Positions 1 to 6,864 are shown, counted from the stretch's first letter. The stretch: DNA of 13,523 nucleotides from Clostridium sp. CAG:413 (GCA_000431775.1 FR888227.1:1-13523), one strand, 5' to 3'. Translations and numbers: made by a program. The notes: generated by a model from the letters alone, not told the origin.

Positions 1-63
1 GCGAGGTCACACAATATATGTAAACGTTGATTTTAAGGCATGATCAAAATTTGCAAAAAGGCG

Positions 64-92
64 ATAAAAAAAGCCCGCCGACAAACGGCGGG
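64..92 (-). terminator. Intrinsic terminator, T-run on minus strand
   Basis: A perfect 7-bp GC stem (74-80 with 86-92, loop ACAAA) is followed on the minus strand by a run of seven T (66-72 read in reverse). An outer arm, AAAGGCGA at 57-64 with TCGCCTTT at 113-120, can enclose the whole structure. On the plus strand the hairpin is followed by only a mixed A/T stretch, so it is best read as a minus-strand terminator, possibly bidirectional. No minus-strand protein gene lies directly upstream of it, so what it terminates is unclear. Confidence 0.65.
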
Positions 93-114
93 TGAAAAAA
101 TTCTTTTTCGGTTC
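64..114 (-). ncRNA. Possible short minus-strand RNA
   Basis: On the minus strand there is a promoter-like pair, TTGAAT (144-149) and TAATAT (121-126), with a 17-bp spacer. It would start transcription near 114 and run about 50 nt into the terminator hairpin at 74-92. This would explain why a minus-facing terminator sits upstream of a plus-strand gene. The DNA here is AT-rich and chance promoter matches are common, so this is only a candidate. No RNA family is recognised. Confidence 0.25.
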
Positions 115-133
115 GCCTTTATATTACCACATT

Positions 134-181
134 TTGAGTAAAAATTCAAGTCTTGTTATCATTTTAGAAATATGGTATTAG
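134..181 (+). promoter_or_regulatory. Candidate promoter of the methyltransferase gene
   Basis: Two overlapping sigma-A-like options are visible. One is TTGAGT (134-139), 17 bp, TATCAT (157-162). The other is TTGTTA (153-158), 17 bp, TATTAG (176-181). With the second, transcription would begin near 188, so the mRNA would start with a small hairpin (190-194 with 199-203). A strong AGGAGG (220-225) lies 7 nt before the ATG at 233. The first option overlaps the candidate minus-strand promoter at 121-149. Confidence 0.4.
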
Positions 182-232
182 GTATACAGGGCTTTTACAA
201 GCCTCCCAAAACGAACGACAGGAGGAAATAAA

Positions 233-1120
233 ATGGATAAGAATGAAAACATGACGGCGCTGATGAGTGCGTTTGCGCGAGCATATCACACGGAGCACAA
301 CGAGATAACTATGTACTCCGACCCGCTGGCACACAGAATTCTCGGCGAAGAGGATTACACGGCAATAGCCCGAAACATTGTCGGCGGCATCAAATTCTTT
401 GAGCCGAATTTCAGCGGCACAGATGACGAGGCGCTCCGTACGGCAGTCGAAAAACGCCTTGCCCCCGGAGTGACCGCGAGGAGCTTCTTTGCGGAGCGCG
501 CGCTCAGGACGGAGGTATCTTTGAGAACAAAACAATACATTATACTCGGTGCGGGGCTTGATACCTTCGTCTATCGCCGACCAGAATGGGCAAAAGATCT
601 TGAAATATTCGAGGTCGACATGCCGAAAATTATCGACTCAAAGCTCAAGCGGCTGAAACAAGTGGGGCTTTCGGACGAAAAAACGCATTATATTGCAGCC
701 GACCTTGCGGAGAAGGATTGGATATCTCACCTGCTCTGTGAGCCGTCATTCTCGGCGGAAAAGGTCAGCTTCGTCAGCGCATTGGGACTGAGTTTTTACA
801 TTGATAAGGAGGATTTCTTTGCCCTGATATCGACTCTTGCGGAGCATTTGCCGCACGGCAGCGCACTTGTCTTTGACTACGCAGCGGCCGACAGCGAATA
901 TCACAGCGAAAAAGCCGCCCTCGCCGCGGCAGCGGGAGAGCGGATGAGCAGAGCCTATACAATTGAAGAATTGGAGCTGGGCGTGCCGCAAAGGGGCTTT
1001 AGAATCTATGAAAACATCGGGGCATATGAGATAAACACCGAATGTTTCAAGGAATTCAAGAGCCTCCACGGCTTCGCCGCACCCGAGGGTATCGGGTATT
1101 GCCTTTGCGTCAGGAAGTGA
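233..1120 (+). CDS. Class I SAM-dependent methyltransferase, PPM1/LCMT family
   Basis: This 295-residue protein has the usual size and layout of the leucine carboxyl methyltransferase-like family (PF04072, COG3315), which transfers methyl groups from SAM to carboxyl or hydroxyl oxygens. Residues 101-111 (QYIILGAGLDT) form the glycine-rich SAM-binding loop. Residues 126-129 (FEVD) end in the acidic residue expected to bind the SAM ribose. Upstream, residues 82-93 (ARSFFAERALRT) resemble the conserved helix before the SAM fold. There is no signal peptide or membrane segment, so it should be cytoplasmic. The ATG start is supported by AGGAGG 7 nt upstream. It is a single gene, convergent with the long minus-strand operon. 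The substrate cannot be told from sequence: bacterial members are often labelled as polyketide O-methyltransferases, but no biosynthetic cluster is visible here. Confidence 0.85.
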   Translation: MDKNENMTALMSAFARAYHTEHNEITMYSDPLAHRILGEEDYTAIARNIVGGIKFFEPNFSGTDDEALRTAVEKRLAPGVTARSFFAERALRTEVSLRTKQYIILGAGLDTFVYRRPEWAKDLEIFEVDMPKIIDSKLKRLKQVGLSDEKTHYIAADLAEKDWISHLLCEPSFSAEKVSFVSALGLSFYIDKEDFFALISTLAEHLPHGSALVFDYAAADSEYHSEKAALAAAAGERMSRAYTIEELELGVPQRGFRIYENIGAYEINTECFKEFKSLHGFAAPEGIGYCLCVRK

Positions 1121-1163
1121 AGCTCACTCTATCGAATGAAAGTGTAAAGATTCGGTCAAAATT

Positions 1164-1189
1164 CAAAAAACCGATGGAGATCCGCCGGT
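1164..1189 (-). terminator. Terminator of the recD2-spoIIR operon
   Basis: On the minus strand a stem forms between 1185-1189 and 1170-1174 (ACCGG with TCGGT, one G-U pair), with an inner two-pair GG/CC extension after a single mismatch. It is followed directly by TTTTTT (1165-1170 in reverse, partly shared with the stem). It starts 9 nt after the stop codon at 1198-1200, the expected place for the end of the minus-strand transcript. The stem is short, so strength is uncertain. Confidence 0.55.
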
Positions 1190-1197
1190 CAGAATTA

Positions 1198-1728
1198 TCA
1201 ATCAACATAGTATCCGCAGATAAATCTGCCGAAATCCATGTAATCGTCTATACTATTATATATAACGGGCTCGGTCTTTTTGTTGGAGCGGTTATACACC
1301 TTGAGACCCTCGGGCGTATTCTCGACGCAGACGGTGTGAAGCCCTTTGAATACAGTGGTATCGTTCCAAAAAGAGAGTATGCCGTATCTCTTGCCCGCAA
1401 AAACTTTGCGGAACATATAATAATCCTTAATCATATGTACGGGCAGCCCGTTTGAGTTGAAGTAGCGCTTCAACGCATACGGGTGAGTGCCGAAAACACC
1501 GAAAACAAGGCAGCCGTAGGGATATATCTCCCTTGCAATATCGCAAAGTGGCCTCGGCGTGCCAAGCAGCAGTCGCAGATTATAAACGGCGATTATCTCG
1601 CAGCCGTTATATGACATTGGGAAAAGCCCGTAGCGGCACACGCTCACGCTGCCCGTCCCCTGCCCGTTTATCGGCTCGCTGCCGAGGTCGATATCACGGT
1701 TTGATCTGTAGTTGAATCTCTCTATCAT
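1198..1728 (-). CDS. Small protein with possible C39/papain-like protease fold
   Basis: No firm family assignment was possible for this 176-residue protein. It has no signal peptide or clear membrane helix. Three spaced residues suggest a cysteine peptidase-like triad: Cys43 in YNGCEIIAVYN (40-50) at the start of a helix-like stretch, His131 in KGLHTVCVE (128-136), and Asn146 in KVYNRSN (143-149). The His-to-Asn/Asp distance of 15 and the Cys-to-His distance of 88 are close to those of C39-type peptidases, and the His and Asn sit in beta-strand-like contexts as expected. The Gln that usually precedes the Cys is absent, so it may be inactive or use another residue. The ATG follows the spoIIR stop by 4 nt, and its GGAG ribosome binding site lies inside the last spoIIR codons, so translation is probably coupled to spoIIR. 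The alternative is a conserved protein of unknown function. Confidence 0.75.
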   Translation of the reverse strand: MIERFNYRSNRDIDLGSEPINGQGTGSVSVCRYGLFPMSYNGCEIIAVYNLRLLLGTPRPLCDIAREIYPYGCLVFGVFGTHPYALKRYFNSNGLPVHMIKDYYMFRKVFAGKRYGILSFWNDTTVFKGLHTVCVENTPEGLKVYNRSNKKTEPVIYNSIDDYMDFGRFICGYYVD

Positions 1729-1732
1729 GCTG

Positions 1733-2341
1733 TCAGCTCCTGAATTTTTCTTTTATGCTCTCTATCACTTCAACTATTTTGAAGCGTATCTCATATTTTG
1801 AGCCGCCCTCGATAAGCTCCGCGCCGTCCCTGCCGAGTACGGCGTCTATATCGGTCTTTTCGCTTGCGGCGGGCAGGCAGAGCGGCGGGAACATCACGCA
1901 CCACCAATTATGACCCTTTCCGCTGCCGAGCACCACCTTGACGGCGGTGTAACGCCCCGCGGGCAGAGTGAAGCCCTCGTATGACCTTGTTGTGAAATAT
2001 TCGTTGACAAGGCGGATATCCGCCCCGTAGTCAAAGCCATTGTCACGCAGGACCTTCTCGGCGACCGCCTTTAAATTGTCGGCGTTTGCGTTCAGGCAAT
2101 CTGCCGCGCCCCGTGCCGTGACCTCGCCCGAGAAAAGCTCGCTGCCGCTGCCGAGCAGGGCGTCTCGCACGAGCAATTTGACCGCCTGATCGGCTTCGCT
2201 GTCGGAATTTGCGAGCACATGCAGGCGCACGACCTCGCCGCGAACCTTTTCGCATTCCCTGCCGAAACCGACAGCGGATATTGCAAAGGCGAAAACGAGC
2301 GCAAGGGCGACCGAGATCTCAATCATACTGCGTTTTTTCAT
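1733..2341 (-). CDS. spoIIR: Stage II sporulation protein R
   Basis: SpoIIR is made in the forespore and secreted toward the mother cell, where it triggers SpoIIGA to cleave pro-sigma E. Read from the ATG at 2341 the protein has 202 residues, normal for the family. It begins with a basic stretch and a hydrophobic segment (about 7-26) that serves as signal or anchor. It then shows the hallmark RLHVLANSDSEADQAVKL (39-56) and a second conserved block, GHNWWCVMFPPLC (143-155). An upstream in-frame ATG at 2476 would overlap mreB by 80 nt, and the ATG at 2362 lacks a ribosome binding site; the 2341 start has AAAAGGA about 11 nt upstream. That site is inside a hairpin (2347-2388). The gene lies between mreB and a protease-like gene in the minus-strand operon. 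Confidence 0.93.
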   Translation of the reverse strand: MKKRSMIEISVALALVFAFAISAVGFGRECEKVRGEVVRLHVLANSDSEADQAVKLLVRDALLGSGSELFSGEVTARGAADCLNANADNLKAVAEKVLRDNGFDYGADIRLVNEYFTTRSYEGFTLPAGRYTAVKVVLGSGKGHNWWCVMFPPLCLPAASEKTDIDAVLGRDGAELIEGGSKYEIRFKIVEVIESIKEKFRS

Positions 2342-2346
2342 AAAAC

Positions 2347-2388
2347 AAACCGTCCTTTTCATCTGATAAGAGCATTTTGGGACGGTTT
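2347..2388 (-). promoter_or_regulatory. Hairpin at mreB-spoIIR junction covering the spoIIR RBS
   Basis: A perfect 9-bp inverted repeat (AAACCGTCC at 2347-2355, GGACGGTTT at 2380-2388) with a 24-nt loop lies between the mreB stop (2397) and the spoIIR ATG (2341). On the minus-strand RNA the 3' arm reads GGACGGTTT followed by GTTTT, so it resembles an intrinsic terminator. The GGA used as the spoIIR ribosome binding site is inside that arm. It could partly end transcription after mreB and lower spoIIR translation when folded. The structure is seen; the regulatory role is inferred. Confidence 0.55.
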
Positions 2389-2396
2389 TGTCTGTT

Positions 2397-3443
2397 TTAT
2401 TCCGTTTGCATGGCTTCAAGGCCGCCGATCTCGTCTCTGGCCTTAAAAACATAGCCGTTTTGGCTGAGAATATCAATGTGCGAAAGCGCTTCGCCGGTGC
2501 CGAGGGCGACGCAATTGAGAGGGTCCTTGGCTACGAACGTCTTGACGCCTGTTTTCTCCCGAAGCATTTTATCTATCCCGTGCAGCAGTGCGCCGCCGCC
2601 GGTAAGATAAATGCCCGAATCGGCAATATCCGCCGAAAGCTCGGGCGGGGTAAGCTCCAGCACCGAACGCACCGTTTCGCTGATGCTCTCAAGCTGAGGG
2701 CGCATGGCGAGATAGACTTCGGTGGAGCTGACGTCTATGCTCACGGGCATACTCGTGATGAAATGCTTGCCCTTGACCGTCAGACCCAGCTCGGCGCTCC
2801 TGAGATATGAGCAGCCTATCTGCTTTTTAATGAATTCCGCCGTTCTTTCGCCGATTATCACGTCACGCTCGCGGCGTATCTGGCGCATTATCGCTTCGTC
2901 AAAGGCGTTGCCCGCGACCTTGACGGAATCCGACACTGAGATACAGCCCATGGTGATGACCGCCACATCCGTTGTGCCGCCGCCGATATCGACGACCATT
3001 GCCCCCTTCGGGCGGTCGCTCTTTAACCCCGCTCCGAGGGCTGCGGCAAGCGGCTCCTCGATAAGGCAAGCCTTGGCAGCGCCCGCCGCCGTTATGAGGT
3101 CAAGAATAGTGCGTTTCTCGAGATTTGTGACCATTGACGGCACACAGACGACGACATTCGGCTTAAATATCATGTTCTTACATATCTTTGAAAGGAAAAA
3201 TCTCAGAATATGCTTCGTCGCGGTGAAGTCGGAGACAACGCCGTGGCGCATGGGCTTGACGATGCGGATATTATCGGGGGTCCGTCCTATCATTTCGTAG
3301 GCTTTTTTGCCTACGGCTATCAGATGGCCGCTGTTGGTATCGTAAGCGGCGACCGACGGCTCGGAGAGGACTATCCCCTTGCCTTCGATATATATGACTA
3401 TCGAGGTAGTTCCGAGGTCAATTCCGATATTTGTACCGAGCAC
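2397..3443 (-). CDS. mreB: MreB/Mbl-type bacterial actin
   Basis: A 348-residue protein of the MreB family, actin homologues that form membrane-bound filaments guiding peptidoglycan synthesis along the cell side wall. ATP-site motifs are in order: phosphate 1, GIDLGTTS (7-14); the GKGIVLSEPSVAA segment (21-33) typical of MreB; IEEPLAAA (128-135); phosphate 2, VDIGGGTTDVAV (151-162); the MreB signature IIGERTAEFIKKQIG (196-210); and the adenosine motif TGGGAL (281-286). The start is GTG at 3443, chosen because AAAGGCGGTG lies just upstream and the reading begins right before phosphate 1. It is 18 nt downstream of comF. No mreC or mreD is adjacent, so it may be an Mbl- or MreBH-like paralogue rather than the main mre-operon gene. 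The hairpin after its stop may limit readthrough into spoIIR. Confidence 0.93.
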   Translation of the reverse strand: MLGTNIGIDLGTTSIVIYIEGKGIVLSEPSVAAYDTNSGHLIAVGKKAYEMIGRTPDNIRIVKPMRHGVVSDFTATKHILRFFLSKICKNMIFKPNVVVCVPSMVTNLEKRTILDLITAAGAAKACLIEEPLAAALGAGLKSDRPKGAMVVDIGGGTTDVAVITMGCISVSDSVKVAGNAFDEAIMRQIRRERDVIIGERTAEFIKKQIGCSYLRSAELGLTVKGKHFITSMPVSIDVSSTEVYLAMRPQLESISETVRSVLELTPPELSADIADSGIYLTGGGALLHGIDKMLREKTGVKTFVAKDPLNCVALGTGEALSHIDILSQNGYVFKARDEIGGLEAMQTE

Positions 3444-3461
3444 GTTATCACCGCCTTTCTT

Positions 3462-4172
3462 TTATTTTATCTTCTTTTTATTCATCTTCGGCAACGCGAG
3501 GGCGACGCAGCGGATCTCTCTTGCGCCGCAGAGCCACAGCATCTTGGCGCATTCGTTCATCGTCTCGCCAGAGGTAGATATATCGTCGCAAAGCAGGACG
3601 CATTTATCCTTGATGAGCTGCGGCTGAGGGATATCAAAGGCGCCCGTCAGGTTACCTTTTCTGAGGTAATAGCTCAGCCCGTGCTGCTTCTCCGTCTCAT
3701 ATATTTTAACTATCGCGCCGGGTTTATACGGCACGCCCGTTTCGTCGGCGAGCCTTTGGGCAAGTAAGGCGCATTGATCGTAGCCCCTGTCGCGCAGGCT
3801 TCTTTTTGTCATCGGCACGCTGACGATCATATCAAAGTCGACCGCCGGGTATCTCTCGACAACCGAGTGCGCCATCTCCGAGCCGAAAGCCTCGGCTCTG
3901 CGGGGATCGCGCCTGAACTTGAAAGCGTGCAGCCCACAGCGAACGCAGCCCTCGTAATAAAACGGGGCGATAAGGCTGTCATAGTATGCGGCCGAGCCTC
4001 GGCAGGCGCAGTATTCGCTCCCACGTCCGCAGCGCAGGCAGATATCGCCTTTTATTCTCGGCAGCTCCGCTTCGCATTTGCGGCAGGAGCCGCGTTCGGG
4101 CGCAACGGGCTTGCCGCAATAGGCGCACCTCCTCGGAAAAAGGGCGAGCAGCGGGCGTTCAAACAGCTTCAT
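3462..4172 (-). CDS. comF: ComF family phosphoribosyltransferase-like protein
   Basis: A 236-residue ComF-type protein, in naturally competent bacteria needed with the ComFA helicase for DNA uptake; in many Clostridia it occurs without a full competence set. The N-terminus carries a double zinc ribbon: Cys16/19 with Cys30/33, then Cys45/48 with Cys55/57. The C-terminal half is a type I phosphoribosyltransferase fold: VSVPMTKRSLRDRGYDQ (117-133), with the conserved RGY(F)-D/N-Q element, and the PRPP loop VLLCDDISTSGET (192-204). Its ATG (4170-4172) overlaps the recD2 TGA in an ATGA arrangement, so the two are translationally coupled. A weak GGGTGAT site precedes the start. The recD2-comF pairing suggests a shared role in DNA processing or repair; this is inference. 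No ComFA or other competence gene is visible. Confidence 0.9.
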   Translation of the reverse strand: MKLFERPLLALFPRRCAYCGKPVAPERGSCRKCEAELPRIKGDICLRCGRGSEYCACRGSAAYYDSLIAPFYYEGCVRCGLHAFKFRRDPRRAEAFGSEMAHSVVERYPAVDFDMIVSVPMTKRSLRDRGYDQCALLAQRLADETGVPYKPGAIVKIYETEKQHGLSYYLRKGNLTGAFDIPQPQLIKDKCVLLCDDISTSGETMNECAKMLWLCGAREIRCVALALPKMNKKKIK

Positions 4173-6376
4173 CGAGCGTCATCACCCAACATTATAAAAT
4201 CTTTCAGCGCCGAATAGCGCTTGGCCTTGCTGTTATTATCGACCATACGCTCTATGCTCTGCCGTGTGCCGACGAGTATCATCAGCCGCCTTGCCCTTGT
4301 CACGGCGGTGTAGAGCAGATTTCGGTAAGAAAGCTGACCGACCACGGAGGTAACGGGCATTATCACGGCGGGGAATTCGTTGCCCTGGCTCTTATGAACC
4401 GTTATCGCATAGGCGTGCTCCAGCTCGGCGGCGCTCTCAAACGGATACTCAGCCGTGCGGTCGTCAAAGCGGACATAGAGCAGGTGCGAGCTTTCGTCTA
4501 TCTTCTCAAGCATGCCAATATCTCCGTTAAAAACGCCCATGCCCTCTTTTTCGGAGCTTGTCCACATTATGTTATAATTGTTTTTAGTCTGCATCAGCTT
4601 ATCGCCGACTCTCAAAGTGCGCTGACCGAAGGCGTGCTCTTTCTTATGCCGTGCGGGCGGGTTGATGCTCGCCTGGAGGAGCTTGTTGAGATTCACCGTG
4701 CCCTCTTCGCCCTTCTTTGAGGGGCAGAGCACCTGGATATCCTCGGTCGGCGAATATTTATATGCTTTCGGGAGCCTTGCGGCGCAAAGCTCAACAACGG
4801 TCTTTGCCGTCGCCGCCTGCGTTCGCCGCTCCATGAAGAAAAAGTCCTTGTCGGTGCGCCCGAGCTCGGGCATCTCGCCGTCAACAATACGGTGGGCGTT
4901 GGTGATTATCAGGCTCTCCATCGCCTGACGGAAAACCTCTTTAAGCTCTATCACGGGCAGCGCCTTTGAATTTATCATATCCTGCAGCACGTTGCCCGCG
5001 CCGACAGGCGGGAGCTGATCGGAGTCGCCGACCATGACAAGTCGACAGCCTATAGGCAAAGCGTCCAGAAGGCTTGAGAACAGCGTGATATCCACCATCG
5101 AGAGCTCGTCGATTATGACCGCGCTCGCGCTGAGAGGGTTGCGCCTGTTGCGCTGAAACATCGGCCTGTCGTTGCGATCCCACTCGACCTCGAGCAGGCG
5201 GTGGATAGTCTGAGCCTCGCGGCCGGTAAGCTCGCTCATTCGCTTGGCGGCTCTGCCCGTCGGCGCAGCCAGCGCCACGTCAAGCCCCATACCCTCAAAG
5301 ACCTTGAGTATACCCCTGAGAGTGGTGGTCTTGCCCGTACCGGGGCCGCCCGTGAGGATAAGTATTCCTTTCTCAACGGCGAGCTTTATCGCCTTTTTTT
5401 GCAATTCATTGTAGCAAACGCCGCTGATAAGCTCGGCATTTGTTATCTGCTCGTCTATCCTCGGGTCGCCGCCCGTCGCAAACCGCTTCATAAAGAGTAT
5501 CATCTCCGCGGCGTTGCGCTCGGCCTTATACATCTCGGGTAGGAATATATATTCCCTGCCGCCGACATTGTGCGACACAAGAAATTTGCCGTCAACGAGC
5601 TTATCTATCCTGATATCTATTTCGTCACGGGAGCACCCGAGCAGGTCGAGGCACGGAGCAAAGAGCTTCTCCCTCGGCAGGCAGGTGTGGCCGTTCATGT
5701 TGCAGTTGTGGCGCACGACATAGATTATGCCCGCGTCGGTACGGTATTCGGGCGCGGGCGGGCTTGGCAGCTTTGAGGCTATCTCGCTCGCCTTCTCAAA
5801 CGGCACGCCTATCTCGCTGCCACAGAGTGTGTATGGATTGCGCTCTATCGTCTCGACCGAACGGGCGCCGAATACCCTGTAGGCTTTAAGGCATTCCGAG
5901 GCGGTCATGCCGTATTTCTCAAGGGCTATAAGCGCCTCGCGCTCGGCGGCGTTCTTGACGAATTCGCGGGATATCTCCTTGGCTCTGTCCTTGGATATGC
6001 CCTTTATCTCGGCAAGGCGGTCAGGGAAATGCTCGATAATATAGAAGGTCTCCTCGCCGAAGCGCTCGACTATCTTCTGAGCCGTTTTCTCCTTGACGCC
6101 CTTTATCATTCCCGACGAAAGATAAGAGAGCATCTCGCCCGCCGTCTCGGGGATCTCTCTGCGGCAGGATTCTATCTTGAACTGCTTACCGAAGGTCGGG
6201 TGGACCATCCAGCGGCCGATGAGAGTCACCTTCTCGCCGCAATAGAGAGTGCCCGCGCCGCCGGCGGCAGTATAAAGCTCACCGCCGCTTGATATCTCAA
6301 GGACGGTGTAGCCGTTCTCTTCATTCAGAAAAGTAATATATTCAACTACGCCGGTAAGTTCGGTAAGCTCATCCAT
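4169..6376 (-). CDS. recD2: RecD2-type ATP-dependent DNA helicase
   Basis: A 735-residue superfamily 1 helicase of the RecD2 kind, which unwinds DNA 5' to 3' and works in repair and replication without RecBC. The N-terminal region (1-75) looks like the OB-like domain of the family, and residues about 80-200 like its helix-hairpin-helix repeats (KGVKEKTAQKIVERFG, 92-107). Helicase motifs are complete: Walker A GGPGTGKT (343-350), motif Ia APTGRAAKRM (371-380), Walker B IIDELSMVD (421-429), motif III VGDSDQLPP (449-457), the EVFRQ region (480-484), motif V-like VHKSQGNEFP (660-669) and motif VI YTAVTRARR (689-697). The length matches the family. A weak GGAAG lies before the ATG at 6376. It is the first protein gene after rnpB, 26 nt from the RNA's 3' end, and no separate promoter is obvious between them. 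Confidence 0.95.
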   Translation of the reverse strand: MDELTELTGVVEYITFLNEENGYTVLEISSGGELYTAAGGAGTLYCGEKVTLIGRWMVHPTFGKQFKIESCRREIPETAGEMLSYLSSGMIKGVKEKTAQKIVERFGEETFYIIEHFPDRLAEIKGISKDRAKEISREFVKNAAEREALIALEKYGMTASECLKAYRVFGARSVETIERNPYTLCGSEIGVPFEKASEIASKLPSPPAPEYRTDAGIIYVVRHNCNMNGHTCLPREKLFAPCLDLLGCSRDEIDIRIDKLVDGKFLVSHNVGGREYIFLPEMYKAERNAAEMILFMKRFATGGDPRIDEQITNAELISGVCYNELQKKAIKLAVEKGILILTGGPGTGKTTTLRGILKVFEGMGLDVALAAPTGRAAKRMSELTGREAQTIHRLLEVEWDRNDRPMFQRNRRNPLSASAVIIDELSMVDITLFSSLLDALPIGCRLVMVGDSDQLPPVGAGNVLQDMINSKALPVIELKEVFRQAMESLIITNAHRIVDGEMPELGRTDKDFFFMERRTQAATAKTVVELCAARLPKAYKYSPTEDIQVLCPSKKGEEGTVNLNKLLQASINPPARHKKEHAFGQRTLRVGDKLMQTKNNYNIMWTSSEKEGMGVFNGDIGMLEKIDESSHLLYVRFDDRTAEYPFESAAELEHAYAITVHKSQGNEFPAVIMPVTSVVGQLSYRNLLYTAVTRARRLMILVGTRQSIERMVDNNSKAKRYSALKDFIMLGDDAR

Positions 6377-6402
6377 AAATTCTTCCGTATTACATTAATA
6401 AA

Positions 6403-6767
6403 GAGCGTGCACGAGAGGATCTGTAAGCCGAGTTTTGTCATTTAAGGCAATCATCTGTCTACGCCGTACATTGCTGCACGGCTTTAGCCACCCGTCGGAG
6501 TATCGCTGAGCAAGCGCCGGGTCAAGGACCCTCCCCCTGTCGGTGTTGCTTCGGATAGGGTTTACATGGCCGTGCGGTCTCCCGCACGCCGGTGAGCTCT
6601 TACCTCGCCTTTCCACCCTTACTTGCAAAAGCAAGCGGTATATCTCTGTTGCACTGTCCCTAAGGTCACCCTCGGCGGCCGTTAGCCGTTATCCTGCTCG
6701 ATGAAGCTCGGACTTTCCTCACGCGTCATAAGACGCCCGCGACTGCCCGATCCACTCGTACACGCTC
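6403..6767 (-). ncRNA. rnpB: RNase P RNA, bacterial class A
   Basis: This is the catalytic RNA of RNase P, which matures tRNA 5' ends. On the minus strand it shows the invariant GAGGAAAGTCC near the 5' end (6710-6720), the central ACAGAGATATACCGC region, GGTAAGAGCTCACC (6591-6604), CCGACGGGTGGCTAAAGCCG, ACAGATGATTG (6448-6458), and the 3' ACAAAACTCGGCTTACAGA block (6419-6438). The ends are set by the P1 helix: GAGCGTGTACGAG (6755-6767) pairs with CTCGTGCACGCTC (6403-6415) through 13 pairs, one a G-U. The 5' end agrees with the promoter at 6774-6802. The 365-nt length is typical. No terminator separates it from recD2, so processing of a longer transcript is likely. Confidence 0.95.
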
Positions 6768-6773
6768 CGTTCT

Positions 6774-6802
6774 ATTTTAGACTATAGGGCGTAAAAAGTC
6801 AA
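6774..6802 (-). promoter_or_regulatory. Sigma-A promoter of rnpB and the operon
   Basis: On the minus strand TTGACT (6797-6802) and TAAAAT (6774-6779) are separated by exactly 17 bp. The predicted start, about 7 nt beyond the -10 box, falls at 6767, the first base of the RNase P P1 helix. It is the only convincing promoter seen upstream of recD2 and so probably drives the following minus-strand genes as well. Confidence 0.8.
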
Positions 6803-6844
6803 ATGTTTTGGATAAAAATATCGGGATTTAGCTACTGTAAGTTA

Positions 6845-6858
6845 AAATGTTTACATTT
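6845..6858. promoter_or_regulatory. 14-bp palindrome, candidate operator
   Basis: AAATGT-TT-ACATTT is a perfect inverted repeat whose right end is 6 bp before the -35 box of the LCP gene promoter. It lies in the divergent region between rnpB and the LCP gene. The half-site sequence AAATGTTT occurs again at 6801-6808, just behind the rnpB -35 box. No known regulator is recognised, and short AT-rich palindromes also arise by chance. Confidence 0.3.
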
Positions 6859-6864
6859 GCGGGG

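Noticed and set aside
1733..2476. Longer spoIIR reading from the ATG at 2476
   Set aside because: It would overlap mreB by 80 nt, adds residues unlike the family, and places the signal segment far from the N-terminus. The ATG at 2341 gives the usual length.
2722..3300. Open frame of 192 codons on the plus strand, opposite mreB
   Set aside because: It is entirely antisense to a clear MreB gene and its composition is that of a reverse-frame shadow.
3986..4720. Open frame of 244 codons on the plus strand, opposite comF and recD2
   Set aside because: It lies across two well-supported minus-strand genes, has no family resemblance and no ribosome binding site, and its length follows from the GC-rich codon pattern of the genes beneath it.
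6380..6402. Terminator between rnpB and recD2
   Set aside because: The P1 helix is followed only by TTTATTAATG, too weak a T-run to call a terminator from sequence alone.
6395..6634. Short open frame on the minus strand
   Set aside because: It falls inside the RNase P RNA gene, whose conserved motifs and closing helix explain the sequence.
6836..6853. Possible WalR-type box (TGTAAG...TGTTTA) before the LCP gene
   Set aside because: The two half-sites start 12 bp apart instead of 11, and one departs from the consensus. The perfect palindrome at 6845-6858 describes the sequence better.
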